64,000 nucleotides of DNA from Ceratodon purpureus (GCA_014871385.1 CM026423.1:8284967-8348966), one strand, 5' to 3'. Numbered from the stretch's first letter, positions 45,757-59,911 are shown. Notes: generated by a model from the sequence alone, not told the origin. Made by a program: numbers and translations.

Positions 45757-48700
45757 ATGCATTTCGGCAGGGCCATCACGCACCGCGCCATCGCCATGGC
45801 CGTCACGGCCTCCACGGCCGTGCGCTTCGGGCTGGTTGCGGGGAGCGCAGGAGGTGCGGCGAGGCACAGGGGAGGGCACGGGGGGGTGCTGTGTGGGGTT
45901 AGGGTTTCGAGCCTGGGGTTTAGGAGGGGTGCGTGTGGGGTGCGGGCGGTGGTGCCGGATGGGGCGGTTAGGTTTTCGGGGCTGGGTGGGGTGAGGAGGG
46001 CGTTGCGGACGGTTGCTGGGGTCAGTCAGCTGGAGGAGGGCCCCATGGAGACGTCGGGGTTCGAGGGCGATGATGGGGTCTACCAGGATAATCGGATTGC
46101 TGTTACGATCATCACTGGGTTCCTCGGTGCGGGGAAGGTATGGGGATTGAGAATTTGAGGAATTGAGGAGGTTGTGGGAATTTGAGGGAATTTGACGAAA
46201 TGGTAGATGGTGGATGAGTTGTGAAGGTTTGGAGGAATTGAGTTTTTATTCGTGAAATTGGGCTTCATGTTCGATGTTGTGGAGGTGCATGCTTTCTTTA
46301 CGAGTGATGAAAATGGGCATGTGCATTGGTGGCGGGGAAAAGATAAGAGAGAGACGTTTTTTGAGTCGGATATTTTACTTCGGAGTGGAATTTCTTTATC
46401 ATCACTCAAATTACTGGGAAGTGCTTGCCCATGCTTATGTACTGGCTCGTCAATATTGATGAATTTGGCAACAGGGTTTTAGACGGACGTTTACATGATG
46501 GGAAGTAGGCAATGCCGGGGTTTAGGAATTCTTGTCGAATCTGGTCGTGGTTCCGGGAAGACGTTTTTTTAATCTTGAAGCTAAAATGTTGGCTAATTTA
46601 TAAGATATGGGGTGCTTTCTCAAGGGAACTGGATTTCACATTCTACTATTAGCTCCTGCGAATCCCTGTATCTTGGGATGTCACATAAATGCCCCTACCT
46701 GTAGATGTTCCCGTTTTTGCAGAGTTTCATTGTGATGCGGATTGCCATTAACTGTTGAAAATGAGTCGGTAAAAGCTAATGTTAAACAACTCTGTTACTG
46801 TTTGCCAGACAACGCTGCTGAATCACATTCTTACTGCGGAACATGGCAAACGGATTGCCGTTATTGAGAATGAGGTACCTACCGGACCTTTTGTGTACTG
46901 GCAGGGTAGTGCTTACACGAGTAGCCTTCCCTTGGTTCTTGATGCGTTGATTATTACCAAACTCAGATGATTTTAATTTTATTTTCTTGCCGATTTATTA
47001 CTCAAAATCCTCCCTCTGGTATTGATATTGAATATTATGGCTTGCTTCACAATGTTGCTCTGCAGTTTGGGGAGGTGGATATTGATGGATCTCTGGTAGC
47101 TTCAAGGCAGCAAGGCGATGAAGACATCATAATGCTCAACAACGGTTGCCTGTGTTGTACTGTCCGAGGGGATCTAGTGCGGATGCTGGGTGACCTTCTC
47201 AAGAAAAAGGGGGGCAAGTTTGATCATATCATCATTGAGACTACAGGTGAGTGAAGGCCGAAACCAACCTCGGTCTATCTCATCTACATCTGTAAATGAT
47301 GTGGACTGGAGCTTTCTTATTATCGAAAGTACCTTGATTTCGGGAAGGAAGTCGACTGCTGATTTTCTACGTCGGAAATGTAACTTGAATTATTCTTCTT
47401 CAGGGCTTGCAAATCCTGCTCCAATCATCCAAACGTTTTACCTTGAGGAGAACCTCGCAAACAATTTGCGGTTGGATGGAGTTGTGACACTAGTAGATGC
47501 AAAGCATGCTACACAGCATATACAGGAAGTCAAACCCGATGGTGTGGTAAATGAGGCAGTGGAGCAAATTGCGTATGCTGATCGTATTATTTTGAACAAG
47601 GTATATTACGAAGAGTGGGTCTCAAGTCTTCTGTCGTTTAGATTTGAAGTTGACGATGGATAAGCACTATCGTCAGCAACTTGACATTCTTGATATCTTG
47701 GGATATTCTGAACTGTGCAGTGAGTTTATGTGCTTGTTCGTTACAGTTTGTTATTTTCTGAGTTAAGATTCTTGCCTACAGATCGACCTTGTGAAAGAAG
47801 CTGACGTGGAGTCCATGATGCGCCAGATTAAGGTAAGTGTTCCTGAGGCGGGTTAGATTAATTTTTTATGATCTTGCATGGTGTCCTCAGAGTGGCGTAC
47901 TTCTGTAGTTAAGCCGTTTGTACTGCCGTTCTAAGCTTGTACTTCGGAGACTCATTTTTATGGTACATTTGCAACCCGACTTTTGGCAGCGCATCAACGG
48001 ACTAGCTCAAGTACGGAAGGCTAAGTTGGCGGAAGTGGACTTGGACTATGTCCTCGGAGTTGGTGGCTTTGATTTGGAAAGGTTAGGGCTACGTACAAAT
48101 TATACGCTTGAATGAGAATGGTCTGTATGAATATTTTGTCTTGTTGACTGTCTGTCAGTACTGGGTTTCAGTAATCTGATATGATACGGACCTAGCTTTT
48201 CCGGGTCTGAAGGACAAATTAAGTTCTTTAGAATTTTATTGTTGCAGTGGGATAATTATCTTCCTCCTCTCTTTCATTACAGAGTTGAAGATGACATCAT
48301 GCAGGGCGTGAAAAGTTCTGGACAAGCTGAGATTCACTCACACGATCATAGTCACGAACACGAACATGAACATGGCCATGATCACGACCATGGCCATGAT
48401 CATGATCACAAGCATGAGTGTAAAGAAGACCATGTACATACTGCTGATTGTGGTAAGTATGATCATTAAACAAATTCATGCATTCACACGGATTCGTTTG
48501 AATGAGTTTGCTAATTCTCATGCACCTGTGCCTACCCTCGCATGTATCATTATTTAGTGTCTTAGATCTAAGAAGTCTAGCAACTCACTTGTATGTCGTC
48601 GACTAGACAGTCTTTGACAATGCCGCGACTATGTGATTCCTAACTCGTACAATTTCGCAGGACACAACCATGATGGCCATGTCCATGATCATGTTCATGA

Positions 48701-49363
48701 CCCAGGAGTCTCCTCTGTATCTATAGTATGCGATGGTGCTCTTGATCTTGATAAGGTACTGAAATGTTTGCTACTCTTTTCTCTTCAATGTTCTCACTTT
48801 TGCTTCGCATAAAGAACTCGTTAAAGGTCTCAATGGCATAGGATTGGGAGATGATGGTCTATGTTTTGATGGTACAGCGTATGAGTATTGTTTATTGCAC
48901 TAGCTTGGTGTTAATTTTTGTGAACTGTTGAGTACTTATCATGTGCGATTTATGGTTGCTTCGAACTATTTTTAGATCAACGAATGGTTAGAAGGGCTTA
49001 TGAATGAGCGCAGTGAAGACCTTTATCGGACAAAGGGTGTGTTATCGATTCACGGCTGGGAAGAAAGATTTGTATTTCAGGTAGATTCTCAACCTGCGAA
49101 GTGTTATTTCTGTTTACGATGATGTACTATGTTCTATATCATATTGTCAAGACTGATGTTTGGACCACGTTGTAGTCAATAGTCTCTGATTTTGTGAACT
49201 TCGCTCATTGCAGGGTGTTCACTCTTTGCTAGAAGGCTCTCCTGAACGGAATTGGGGACCTGGTGAGAATCGGGTCAATAAGATTGTATTCATTGGCAAG
49301 AATCTAGACGAGTCCCTACTTAGAAAAGGCTTCCAAGAATGCTTAGTTGCTGAGACAGCATAA
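45757..49363 (+). CDS. CobW/ZNG-type GTP-dependent metallochaperone, plastid-targeted
   Basis: GTPase of the COG0523/CobW family; members deliver zinc or other metals to client enzymes. Exons: 45757-46137, 46809-46874, 47066-47246, 47404-47600, 47782-47832, 47990-48081, 48283-48452, 48661-48755, 48976-49080, 49214-49363, all in phase, about 495 residues. The first 90 residues are Ala/Arg/Gly/Val-rich with almost no acidic residues, a likely transit peptide. Walker A GFLGAGKTT at 121-129 spans the first intron. The family metal motif CLCC lies at 177-180 in NNGCLCCTVRGDL. IIETTG and GLANPAPI follow, then the G4-like ILNK. A His/Asp/Glu-rich segment (HEHEHEHGHDHDHGHDHDH region, about residues 330-365) probably binds metal. 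The CobW C-terminal domain includes VLSIHGWEERFVFQGVHSL and NKIVFIGKNLD. The exact metal and client are unknown. Confidence 0.93.
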
Positions 49364-51283
49364 AACAGCAGACCTTAGAGAAGCTTGGAGTAGAAGTGTG
49401 TAGTTAATGATTTCGATTGCCTGGAGTGTTAAAAATTCAACGGAATGGGCCGATAAATTATAAATGTAGATCTTGTAGAGAAGCTTATGAAATACAGTGT
49501 TCGTATGAACTGGAAATGGGTCACAAGCCACCTCAAAGAGTTCACACAGCAGCGTTTCTCTGAATATCATTACAGAAAATTTTGACGTGAAACAACAGAT
49601 ATATTTTTGTTCTCGAACTTAATTTAATTTTTGAGAATGTTCTCATAGTTGATTTGTTTGAGTTATTGTAAATACATTATCAGAAATACAGATAAATACC
49701 CTATTACCATAGCTGGGTCGACACCTCTATTGAGTAAGTATGTAAGATCTATCTCTGAAACAATTTTAAACAATTTTGAGTTCTAATATTTGTTTAGAGT
49801 TTTAGAGCCAAAAATGGCCATGTTGAATTACCATGAGCGGGGCTCTGATACAGAGTGTTTGTTGGTAATGTGATATTAGTGTAGAACTAGAATTTGCATC
49901 CCAATTTCAATTCTGAATACAAGAATTGTGCAGTGTGAATAAGTATTGCCTTCGGTTTTTGGGTTGGACTTTTGGGGAATGTGATGTGTGTGTTTTGACA
50001 CATGTATTTGTTAGGTCATATATATCCAAGGATTGTAGGTGGCACACACTCTATCTGCATAATAATTCAAAGGTGGCAAAAGTCCATACGATAGCTCCCA
50101 AGTCTACTTTTTCAAAAGAATAAATCATTATCCATAATGAAAATAAAATCCCAACAAGTACTTTCAACATTCATTGTAGCACAAGCCCACTAATAGCTGG
50201 AAGAAAACCAACACTTCAAGAGTACCAGTTGTCCAGTACTCATGTCTTGCAGTGAATACAACAAGGCAGAACTGAACATGAGTATTCAAGTGGATTGCTT
50301 CAAGCCTGAGGTGGCCTTATCCCAAGCACACAGACAGCCAGCCCTGATGTGACATACTACTAGAACTCATAAATCCAAAACCAAATGTTGAGCATACAAT
50401 TCTCCTGGAAAGGTCTACACTCAAGTGATGATTTTGCATGCAGCAAGGAGTTGGGTAAAATGACCAGCTCCTTATCTTCATGTCTAATCAAGATATTTAT
50501 AGATCTGTTGAAAAATAATTAAAAATTCAATATCGAAATGATCAATGTGGACTGTACAATTACTCACTCAAGCATGCGAGTGGCAGTACCTTTTGAGGAG
50601 TTAATATCGGATTTGCACAGTAGCCTGCTGCAAAAAAGAACACTTAAATGCCAAGTCTGGGAGTCTAATGATTGACACCCAATAATGATGGAAAGGTTGT
50701 GTCTAGTGTAGTCGGATTATAAGATTGAGGCAACAGATATTTTGGTCCGCACTATGACTGCTCTGCTTGCAGGCAACAGATATTTAAATATATATTGCAT
50801 GTTAAACAAGGTTTTGGATTCTAAATTCTAATATACCCATCGGTTTAGAGTAGGCGGAATTTGTTAAAAGGAGTGTCTTCTAGTGAACAGTTTTTCAAGA
50901 CACATGCATGCAGGATAAGTGGTTAAACTTCAAAAAAATCATGTTGAAGAAATGTACCGTCCAAGACTACTTGGACATAGGCCATTGGACAGACTTTAGT
51001 ATTCTAAATTCGATGGTACATAAAAGAGAAGTTTAATGGCAGTCCACATGGCATATGGAATATTGATATTCCAACTCAAAAGTCGAACTAACATGTGCGC
51101 AAAATGAAGAATTTTTAAGATGGATACCGTCATCTGGTTCGGTCTTGAAAGAGTTGGAATACTAAGAAACAGGCATGTCCGTAACATGATTTGGTCCAAG
51201 TGACCCTCTTTCAATTACATCAGCATTTCTCCCCTAGACTGCAAAACTTAAATCCTCGCATTTCGTGGTCTTGTGCATCAGCT
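49364..51283. other. Intergenic between convergent genes, no gene seen
   Basis: Holds the 3' untranslated regions of the CobW gene (plus strand) and the taxilin gene (minus strand). No exon, structured RNA or transposon terminus recognised. Confidence 0.55.
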
Positions 51284-54200
51284 TCATGACGCTTGTGGTT
51301 CTACTGCGCTCATTGCCTCCTGCACATAAAGAAAAGAAAATCAGCGAGAAATTACTACAATTATATATAATATACAGCAATAATTGAAAAAACGATGAAA
51401 TAAGTAATCGTTTCATAGAAAGATTCTAGCCGACCACATTTTGAGGCTTTGAAAGCCGAGCTTTGCATGACCCACATACTGAGGGTGAGAACATTTTAAC
51501 ATTGTTACATTCCATCTGCAGAACGGTATTACAATCAATTCATCATAGAAAAAGTACCAAAATGACAATTCAGACCATATGCCTCATACCTTTGAAGTAG
51601 GGCCCACTACCTGTAGAGAGTCTTGAGATGGCAACGCGACAGCAGCAATGGATTTTCGCTCTGCTTGCATCGATCGACACAGGGCCTCTAATCTTTCCTT
51701 CTGATTCTTGCTCGTCTCTAACTGCTTCTTCAAAGAAACTCTCTGCAGAATGCACGCAAAACCATAAATATTCATATAATAATAATGCACAATGCTGACA
51801 CAAAAAACAAATATTAAAGAATGCGGCAGGTGAAATGCCGCTTCAGAAATAGAGGCGCAGCTATTAATAGACACTTCTACGTTCAGCCTGAAAACTCTGT
51901 TAGTTCTATAGTAAGAGCTCTTTTTCTAGAATGGTAGAGAAAATACATACACAATTGGACTATGGCTTACCTCATCCAGAAGATCAATAACCGTGACATC
52001 TGACTTCTCAGCCTTCTTCTTAAGTGTGATATTCTCCTTCTCTAATTTCTTGATCGTTTTAGACATCTGATCGGACATGGAGACAAACATTTCCTGGTTC
52101 ATAAAGTGAACTTGATACTGCAAGCCTATTGCATAGAAACACTTGCAAGGAACTCTTCAAACTGCCTTCAATTTATAATATAAAATGACCTAAAAGATAC
52201 ACTACCCAAGGAAGTTTCAGGAAAGCGGACGATTATTGTGATAGTTACCTTCTCCATTTCTTTCTTGAAGGTTGCAAACACCTCATTGCTCTTTGTCAGT
52301 GTCTCCTGTAATCACAGATTGTCATCTCCCGAATCAGTTCATATTGTACTTTGGTGAACTGACAGTGTAGCGACAAGTTTTTAATTATTAAAAAACTTTT
52401 GTAACAGATTCAAGCATAAGAGAGGCCAGAATACGAAAGCTAAAAATAATATTCAATAGAAGAGCCCATGAACCCGACATATGAATTTTGATTTCCAACA
52501 GACTAAAAACACAAAAAATAAAACTATTAATAAGCACTTCCATTACCTGTTTCCTAAGCAAAGCATTTAGTAGGAAAAGTAAACAAGAGAATGATATAAA
52601 AAATCTTTCCAAATTATACTACAATAATCAACACCTTAATTCACTCTGACAGAAGCACTTGACAACTACTTGCGGAATGTTACGTACTTTACACAGCTAG
52701 AATAAGGACTACACAAGGAATAATGAGTACTTGCCTGAAACTGCTCAAATTTATCGCCATAGAGGGCTAATTGAGCCCTCAAATCTTGTTCAACTTTCAG
52801 TTGATGCGCAATCTGCTCCTTGTAGAGACGTGACTTAGCTTCCTCTTGAGCAACCAACTCTTCCTGCTGCTTCAGCTTTACCTCAGCAAGCTGTTGTTCG
52901 AGCTCCTTGGTCCTTAACTGAAACAACCCCATAACGAACAAGCTACCGTCATTAGGCATGAAAACTTGAAAAGTGATAAATAAAACATTCCTTGGAAATG
53001 AACACTAGAATACATATAATACGATGACAAACAGTATAATCTGAGGAATGCAAGCCTCTCTGCTGATCGCTTCTTGTCGCTTCTCTGGGATCCAAAGTGG
53101 TTGGCAACAGATAATCGAATCATGCATACCTGATGATTAAAATGTTGGTCCCTTTTCTCGCACTGCTGAGTCAGAGCTTTAAGTGTTTCTCGTAACCTAC
53201 ACAAAAAGGCATAGCTTAGAACACAGCTTTGAAAGAAGTCAAACACGCCTTCTTGTAACCCTATTGAAAATCATATTACAAGCTTAGGATCCGTACGGAT
53301 GTACGTACATTTCATTTTCTTTGATCTGCTGCAATCTCTCGTCTCCTTGCTCCTCTAACTTGCTTGTGATATCCTGTGTCAATGAATGGAAGAGGCCTCT
53401 TTAGTTTATTTATATATTCTAATGAATTGGGTATATCATCGTTGGACCAAAACTCATTTTATGCGACTCAATCCAGTGAGCGACATAGATCCAAAATCAA
53501 TATAACTTGTTTGAAACTCAATTCATTGTCAATCGAACTGGTGAATATGCTCCTAACACAATATATGCATCTAATGAGAGAACCGCTGGGGTTCAAGCAT
53601 ATCAGAATAATTAACGGCTACGTAAGAACAAGAAGCAATGACAAACCTTGATGGTATTATGAAACTTTGTGGACAGCTCTTGGCGTTTCATCTGCTCTTC
53701 ATTGGAGATCCTTCTGCTATCATCCTGTGGTTTCAAGCAAACCGGCGAAAATTGTAAGGAACAGTCTGCTTCTTTCTATTGTTCGAAACCCCAAACAGAG
53801 GAATTCGTAAAACTTCATTAAAAAAAATATAACCCAATCAACAAAAACATCCATAGGAGCCATTAAAGACAAGTGGATGAATAAAGGAAAGATGCTCACA
53901 AACAGCATTTTATTCTGCCTCTGAAGTTCGCGACACAAGGATTCCAGCTTCTGGCGAAGTCCACTAACTTTTGAATATTCTCCATAAACTGCAGCAGATT
54001 TTGAACACGCCTTTCGTGAGTACAAAAAAATCACTGAGACTTCAGACGTACAGGCCCTTCATAAAATTACTTATACAGCTACCAGTACAGAGTGCAAAGC
54101 ATAAACAAGAAACAGTAACTGCATTCTCTCAGAAAGCTGTGTGATCAATGAGACTGCCAAAAAAAACACATACTCGTATCTTTTTCTTTGTTGACCTGCT

Positions 54201-55457
54201 CCAACTTCCGCTGCAATGTTGATACTTCTTTCGCTAAGCTCTTTGTCTCAGATACCTGCATATTGCCGAGGACCGATTGGCTTCAGACGATTTCAATTTC
54301 TTCGCGTAACTCAGATAGGAACAAACAACTGAAACTGCCAAATGAAGACACTCAAGAAGGAAACAGAGAATAGAATCTGGGAGGAATCTGCCGGACCTGC
54401 TGCAAATACTTCGCGTTGAGTAGTCGGAGCTTTTCATCAGAGTTTCTGTCTGTTCCGTCGAGCATTGCTTTCACCTCCTTCACTTGCTTCTTCGTCGCTC
54501 TAGCTGCCATACCCATTCATCAGAAAGCAACATGTCATTGTGCAGTCATAAGAATTCTGCACATCCACAACAACCTCACGGTTTTCTCAAAACCCTGAAA
54601 CATGAAGGCACAACGAAAGAGTCAATGATTGAAAATAGCATACGTTAGTGTGCAATGTTCAGCTCACCCCTTTTGGCTGCTTCGTCATCAACTTTCGAAG
54701 ACCCAGTAGAAGCAACCTCTAGTTCAGCAATCTTCAGCTCCAACATGTCTTGTAATGGTTCATCATTTGTACTTGGGTCCCTCCGCAAGGTAGCCATAGG
54801 GAGATGACTAGTCTGAGAGCTGGACGGTCTATCACTATCATCTCCATCACTATCAGTAGCGCTATCCGCATTTCCCTCTACAGATTCTTCATTGCCAGGA
54901 GCCACCTTGTTATTAGTATCAATCCCGAATAATAGAGGCCCTCTTTGAGAACCAGAATCTATTTCAACAGTCGGAGTCGCCTCCCCACTCGACAGAGGAA
55001 CCGGGAACCTTCGAACTTTCTCTGACGACTTGTTCACTGATGTCGCGAGGTCCGCAGTAGAATCCATCGAAAAATCAGTAAGAACTGGTAGATCTTTCTC
55101 ACCATTTATTTGCTCAGAGGAGTAACCTACACCTGTCTCAAGCATCTCTACTGACGATTGTAAGGAGGCACCAATACCTAATTCACTTTTATCTCCGAGC
55201 AACGCATCTGTATTAGTTTCTTGAAGCTCAATTATGCTGCTATTCGAGCGACCATCAGCTGTTTCTGCTACGACCGAATTTTCAGAGCCATTGTCTCTGT
55301 TTCTTTCCGTGATATCTGAAACTTTTGAAGTTGCTTCTGGAAAATTCTCTGAAACCGAGAAGCCATCAGGTAAGGACTGTGCTCCAGGAAGATGGCTAAC
55401 CATTTCTTCAACCGACGCGGATTCGGCTTCAATCGGTGGACTTGGAGGAGAGTCCAT
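51284..55457 (-). CDS. Taxilin-family coiled-coil protein
   Basis: Taxilins are long coiled-coil proteins that bind syntaxins in animals and are linked to vesicle trafficking; the plant role is poorly known. Exons: 54668-55457, 54397-54503, 54174-54255, 53900-53988, 53647-53724, 53309-53373, 53130-53196, 52735-52917, 52249-52305, 51971-52066, 51611-51742, 51284-51319, giving 593 residues. The first 265 are Ser/Glu/Asp-rich and likely disordered. The rest is continuous heptad-rich coiled coil with taxilin signatures: KLESLCRELQRQNK, RRISNEEQMKRQELSTKF, LRAQLALYGDKFEQFQ, ETLTKSNEVFATFKKEMEK, MSKTIKKLEKEN and ERLEALCRSMQAER. No membrane segment or signal peptide. The intron after exon 8 appears to use a GC donor (CAG|GCAAGT). 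The start ATG at 55457 is the first in the exon; a leader intron is likely. Confidence 0.92.
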
Positions 55458-56560
55458 GATACGTCCTGAGGTAAAAAAATCAAACAGAAAATTCGATGAG
55501 AAACCCGTAACAGACGTAACTCACCACAAGCTAACACAAAACCAAGAGCTACAGCTGCTGTCTGCATAGCAATCAATCATAGCTACGTTGCTCCAGTCGA
55601 ACCCGTTCCGCTAATGCACATCTAAGATAGCATCACAATTACACCCCGTTTTCGCGATCTTGGAAAACATGACCAGACAACGAGCTACCATGGCGTCACA
55701 CCCCAAGATTATAACAATTAGGGCTCAGCTTCTTGCCACTCTAACAACTACGAGGACCTCAATAAACAACTACAACGCAAAAACTACTGATCATACAAGG
55801 AGCCAATCGAGTAACGCGCTCGCTCCAACACCTACTAAAGAAGAACTCAATCCTCAACAACGCAACAACCTTCCCCGAAACAATCCTCCTCCGAAAGAGC
55901 AAAAAACGCACCACTCCTCCGTCGTAAACCCTAGAACTCTTCACCTAAACACAACACTCTCCAGTAACCACAATCAGCTCCCCCAACTAATCCAAACTCC
56001 CAACACTAAACCACTACACCAATCCACAAACTGCATGAGGAAAAAACGATCACTCATCCTAACAAAGCTAATCCAACCGAAAACACAAAACTCAAACCAC
56101 CATCAAAAAAACCTCCACCGAATGAGGTAATAAAAAACCAATCAAACAACACAATCCTCTCATTGCACTATCCTCCTGAAGCTCCACAGTCCTCCAGAAA
56201 CAGAAAACACTAAACCATCCCAAAAAACCTCCACTGAGCTCACTCAAAATCCGTACCTCCCACCACCATCACCACAGCTGCAGAATGTGAAAGGCACTAC
56301 TAGCGATACACGTGATTGATCTTCCAGGAACAAAAAAAACAACATCAACAAAACCTAATCCAAAAAAATTCACTCAATCAAAATCAATAAATCAATCAAT
56401 CAATCAATCAATCCCCTGTCTGTGGTGCCCTATCCTATCCTGCAGAGTTAGTTCATCTCTGTGTGTGTTCCTCCCAGCGACTGAATGGGATACATACACC
56501 AATGCTGCAAGTGCACATGATGGAATGGCGATGTTCGGAGCACACTGACCTGAGTTTGTG
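55458..56560 (-). promoter_or_regulatory. Probable 5' leader and promoter of the taxilin gene
   Basis: The plus strand is markedly C/A-rich here (so the transcript is G/T-rich) and turns G-rich at about 56.57 kb, suggesting a transcription start near 56.5 kb. An (AATC)n microsatellite lies at about 56385-56413. The long open frames on either strand are low-complexity products of this skew. Confidence 0.4.
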
Positions 56561-56836
56561 GGGGAAATGTTGAAATGAGGAGTCCTTGGTGGAGAGTGGG
56601 TGGAATGGGGTGGGGAAAAGTGCAAAAGAGAGGGGAAAGGGAGGAGCAGGAGGGGGAGGGGATGGCGGAGGAGGGGGATTGGGAGATGGGGGAGGAATTT
56701 GGGGGAGGAAGGAGTGTGGGAGTGCGTGAGAGACGAGGGTGGAACCCAACACTCCACTCTGCGGAGTGGTCCCCCAAACCCTAGCGCTCTAGTCTTGCGG
56801 GTGGTTCCGGTGTGAACGGGGTTTTGGGTGAAGGTT

Positions 56837-56966
56837 GGGAACGCTATTGGGGAACGGTACGAGGACTTGTGAGGGAACGGTTTGGGAACTTGTGAGGGAA
56901 CGGTATGGGAACATGTGGGGGAACTTTTGGGAACTTTTGGGGGGAACTTTTGGGAACTTTTGGGAG
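56837..56966. repeat. G-rich short tandem repeat array
   Basis: Repeats of GGGAACTTTTG and GGGAACTTGTGAGGGAACGG, of unequal spacing, cover about 130 bases on the plus strand. The preceding 56.57-56.75 kb holds many runs of three or more G, with potential for quadruplex folding. Confidence 0.75.
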
Positions 56967-59911
56967 CGGGAGGAAAAGGGAGGCCTATCGGTAACATAAA
57001 ATGAACTTGTCAAGCACACGTAAAAACTCTGGGCACTTCAATACTAAAAATAACATATAATTTCACTAAATAGTCCATACTGAATGTTTGGGAAAAGCAA
57101 ATATGAGTAGAATATAGAATCACTCATTTGACATTATTTGGGAAAATTACTTCTTACTACCGTATATGTGATTAATTGCCAATGTTACATGTGCACCTTT
57201 CACAATTGTTGAACATGTTCAATCTTAGAAAGTCTACGCTGGAATCCAAAATCGATTGATTGATAAAAACGTCTAGTGGAACAAAACCTGTGCTCTCTTG
57301 AAGTTTCATAAACTCAACGTGACTTGAGTATCTAGCCCACATGAATCAAAACCGACTTGTGGCAAATCAAAAGAGTATGTAAAGTGGGGACACACTCTGC
57401 ACCATTTGGAACCCTAATCTTGTGAGTCTCTCCACCTCTCTTGAAGCTCTCTGCGAATCAGAGGAGTGGTTAAGTTATTTTGACTCAGAATATGGAAACA
57501 TGTGAGGTAACCTCGGGAGTGAGTGGAGGACTATCGGTTTAATTCTGATTCTGTGAGGGCTTTCAACCTCTCTTGGATCTCTCTTCCAATCATCTTAATA
57601 GCGAAGGCTACTTTTGACTTGTGAATGAAGTTATTCGAAGTAACTCATTGTTTGCACTCTAGACTTTTGCTTTAAAGTAGAAGTTTGGGTATATAAATGT
57701 AGTTATTCTACAATTATTCCATTTCATAGGTCCAAAGTAGCTTGATTTGCCATGGAATTGGAGAAAAAGCGTTAAAAATGTAAAGAGCAGCGACAAAAAT
57801 AGGGTTAAAATAAAGAAAGGCTATTATTGTTCTATAGAGGTGGAATCTCAGTTTAAGTGTGTGATCATAAACCGTTTCTAAGTAAATTAGTATTGAACTA
57901 AATATACTTATAATAGATGATGCTATGGTTTCTTTTAGTAAAAATATCCATGGTCCCTCTTTTTACGTAAAGTGGATTGTGGTGAAGCCTTATAGAAATT
58001 TTCTCAAAATTTCCCTCATATAGAAAAATCTACCCCGAAGAAAATTCTTGAAGAGGGATTACAATGAAAGAGGCACTCTTTGAGACTTACAAGTTGCCCC
58101 TTTGGATGTGCTTTATATCTCTTTTTGGTTTTGTACATTAGCCCAAAGGCAATTTAAACCAGAAAACAATGAATTGGAGTCTAAACAAATGTAGAGTTTA
58201 TATTGGTAGATAGCCTTAATATCCAGCTTTTGGACTTATATTAGGAAAAAGTTGGATTAGAACTCTTGTTTACTTTTATGAGAGAAAAATTGAATTGTGA
58301 GCTTTTTAATCAAAAAAGATAATATTTTCTTTTACCTGTGATTAATTAAAAAATAGCTACTTAATGAACTTGTTGTTTCTTATGCTAAGCTATAAACTCT
58401 TGTATAATTTTTTTTGAAACCTAGACTATATTGTTTTTAAAAAAAAATCTAAACAACAAGACTTTTAAGATTTATTTCTTCATAGATGTTTATAGACTTT
58501 ACTGTTATTAATATCATAGCTTTACACTTGACCAAGACCCTTCTTTTTGAATTGATACCAAATCTTATACCAAAACTTACTTAGAACTCTCTTATTTCAA
58601 AAATGGTGCCCCACTTAAAATGCTCGTATCCAACATGCTTCATGCCGATTTCTTGAGATATCACATTATTTCAAAATAAGTAAATTTCAATATTGAAATG
58701 CAACCAGATGCTAGTGTTTTGGAATATTTGTTGATGAGGACAACTATTCAAGAATGTACCCTAAATTATCTAAAGGATGAAGAAAAACTCCTTTTTTTTG
58801 ATGGACAAGCATTTGAGGTACAATAAGTGGTTCCAATGAACTACTACAATGCCACACACTTTGTTTCTCAGAAACATCATAACAAGGAAAGGTTATTTCA
58901 AATCATAAAATCATTATAACCAGTGCTGGCTTGACATATTGCCACATGGAAATTACCCTTCAGTTATAGTAGTGTGACCTTGGTACATTATTCATAGAAA
59001 CTACATCGTGTTATACTTCTATGAAGTTTAATATTTGGTGCAAACCTGAGTACAGCATACACCGCTACAACAAACCCTTAACCCTACGGTAATCAGAGGC
59101 TTGAATGGTGCAAATGCTAATTATTTCTAATCTTGTTTTTGTTTACTAAGGACTTCAATAAAGACTGTTGTCACTACCTCCAAGTAGATGCATAATGTCA
59201 GCATCACGATAAAATAGAAGTTCCAAATGCCCACTATTAACCATTAAAATCAGATCAAGTCAAAAAAATTCATTATTACACGTTAAATGGGGGTGTACAA
59301 TGAAATGTAAAAAGCCAAACTCGACCTATCGAAAACTAGATCTTGTTTCTGAAGTCACGCGAGTAAATGCCTACCTGTTCTAACGCAACGCCTGCAAGAC
59401 CAGCGCAGACATCATGTCAAATCATTAATGAGAAAATATGAGAGAAGCGTAATATTGTTAAGAGGAACTGAAATTAGTCGACCTAATAAAAACTGGGTAT
59501 AGTTCCTAAACCACGGAGGTTATTTCAAACTGGCAGTCAAAAATTCTACTAAATACTTTTCCAAAAGATTAGGAAATTAAAGACAACATACCTTCAAGAG
59601 AAAAATGTTGATAGGTTTGCCTGGTGCCAACTTCTGTAATGCGCAGTATGAAGCACCAAGTCTAGATACTAATCTTAATTTTCGAACGAGAAACCATGAA
59701 TCTCATGTTCATCATGTTTGTCCGATAACTACGAACCTCTCTGGCTTTCTGGTACCCACATGCCTGGACCTCTACCAGTCTGTTCCAACCTGGAGATAAA
59801 AAAACCTCGAGTCAATGGCTGTAAAAACAACTGCAGACTAGAACTTTTAAGAAAAACATGCAGATGACAGCAATTCCATTATCAAATCAACCTAATAATT
59901 CGAGGATGGTT
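56967..59911. other. AT-rich intergenic sequence, no gene seen
   Basis: No exon with domain similarity, RNA gene or transposon terminus recognised. The last few hundred bases probably belong to the 3' untranslated region of the DUF3133 gene. Confidence 0.55.

Noticed and set aside
55660..56130. 156-codon plus-strand frame rich in Asn, Thr, Gln and Pro
   Set aside because: Low-complexity product of C/A-rich leader DNA; no start context or family similarity.
56404..56997. 197-codon minus-strand Pro/Ser-rich frame
   Set aside because: Arises from the G-rich repeat block on the opposite strand; no recognisable domain.
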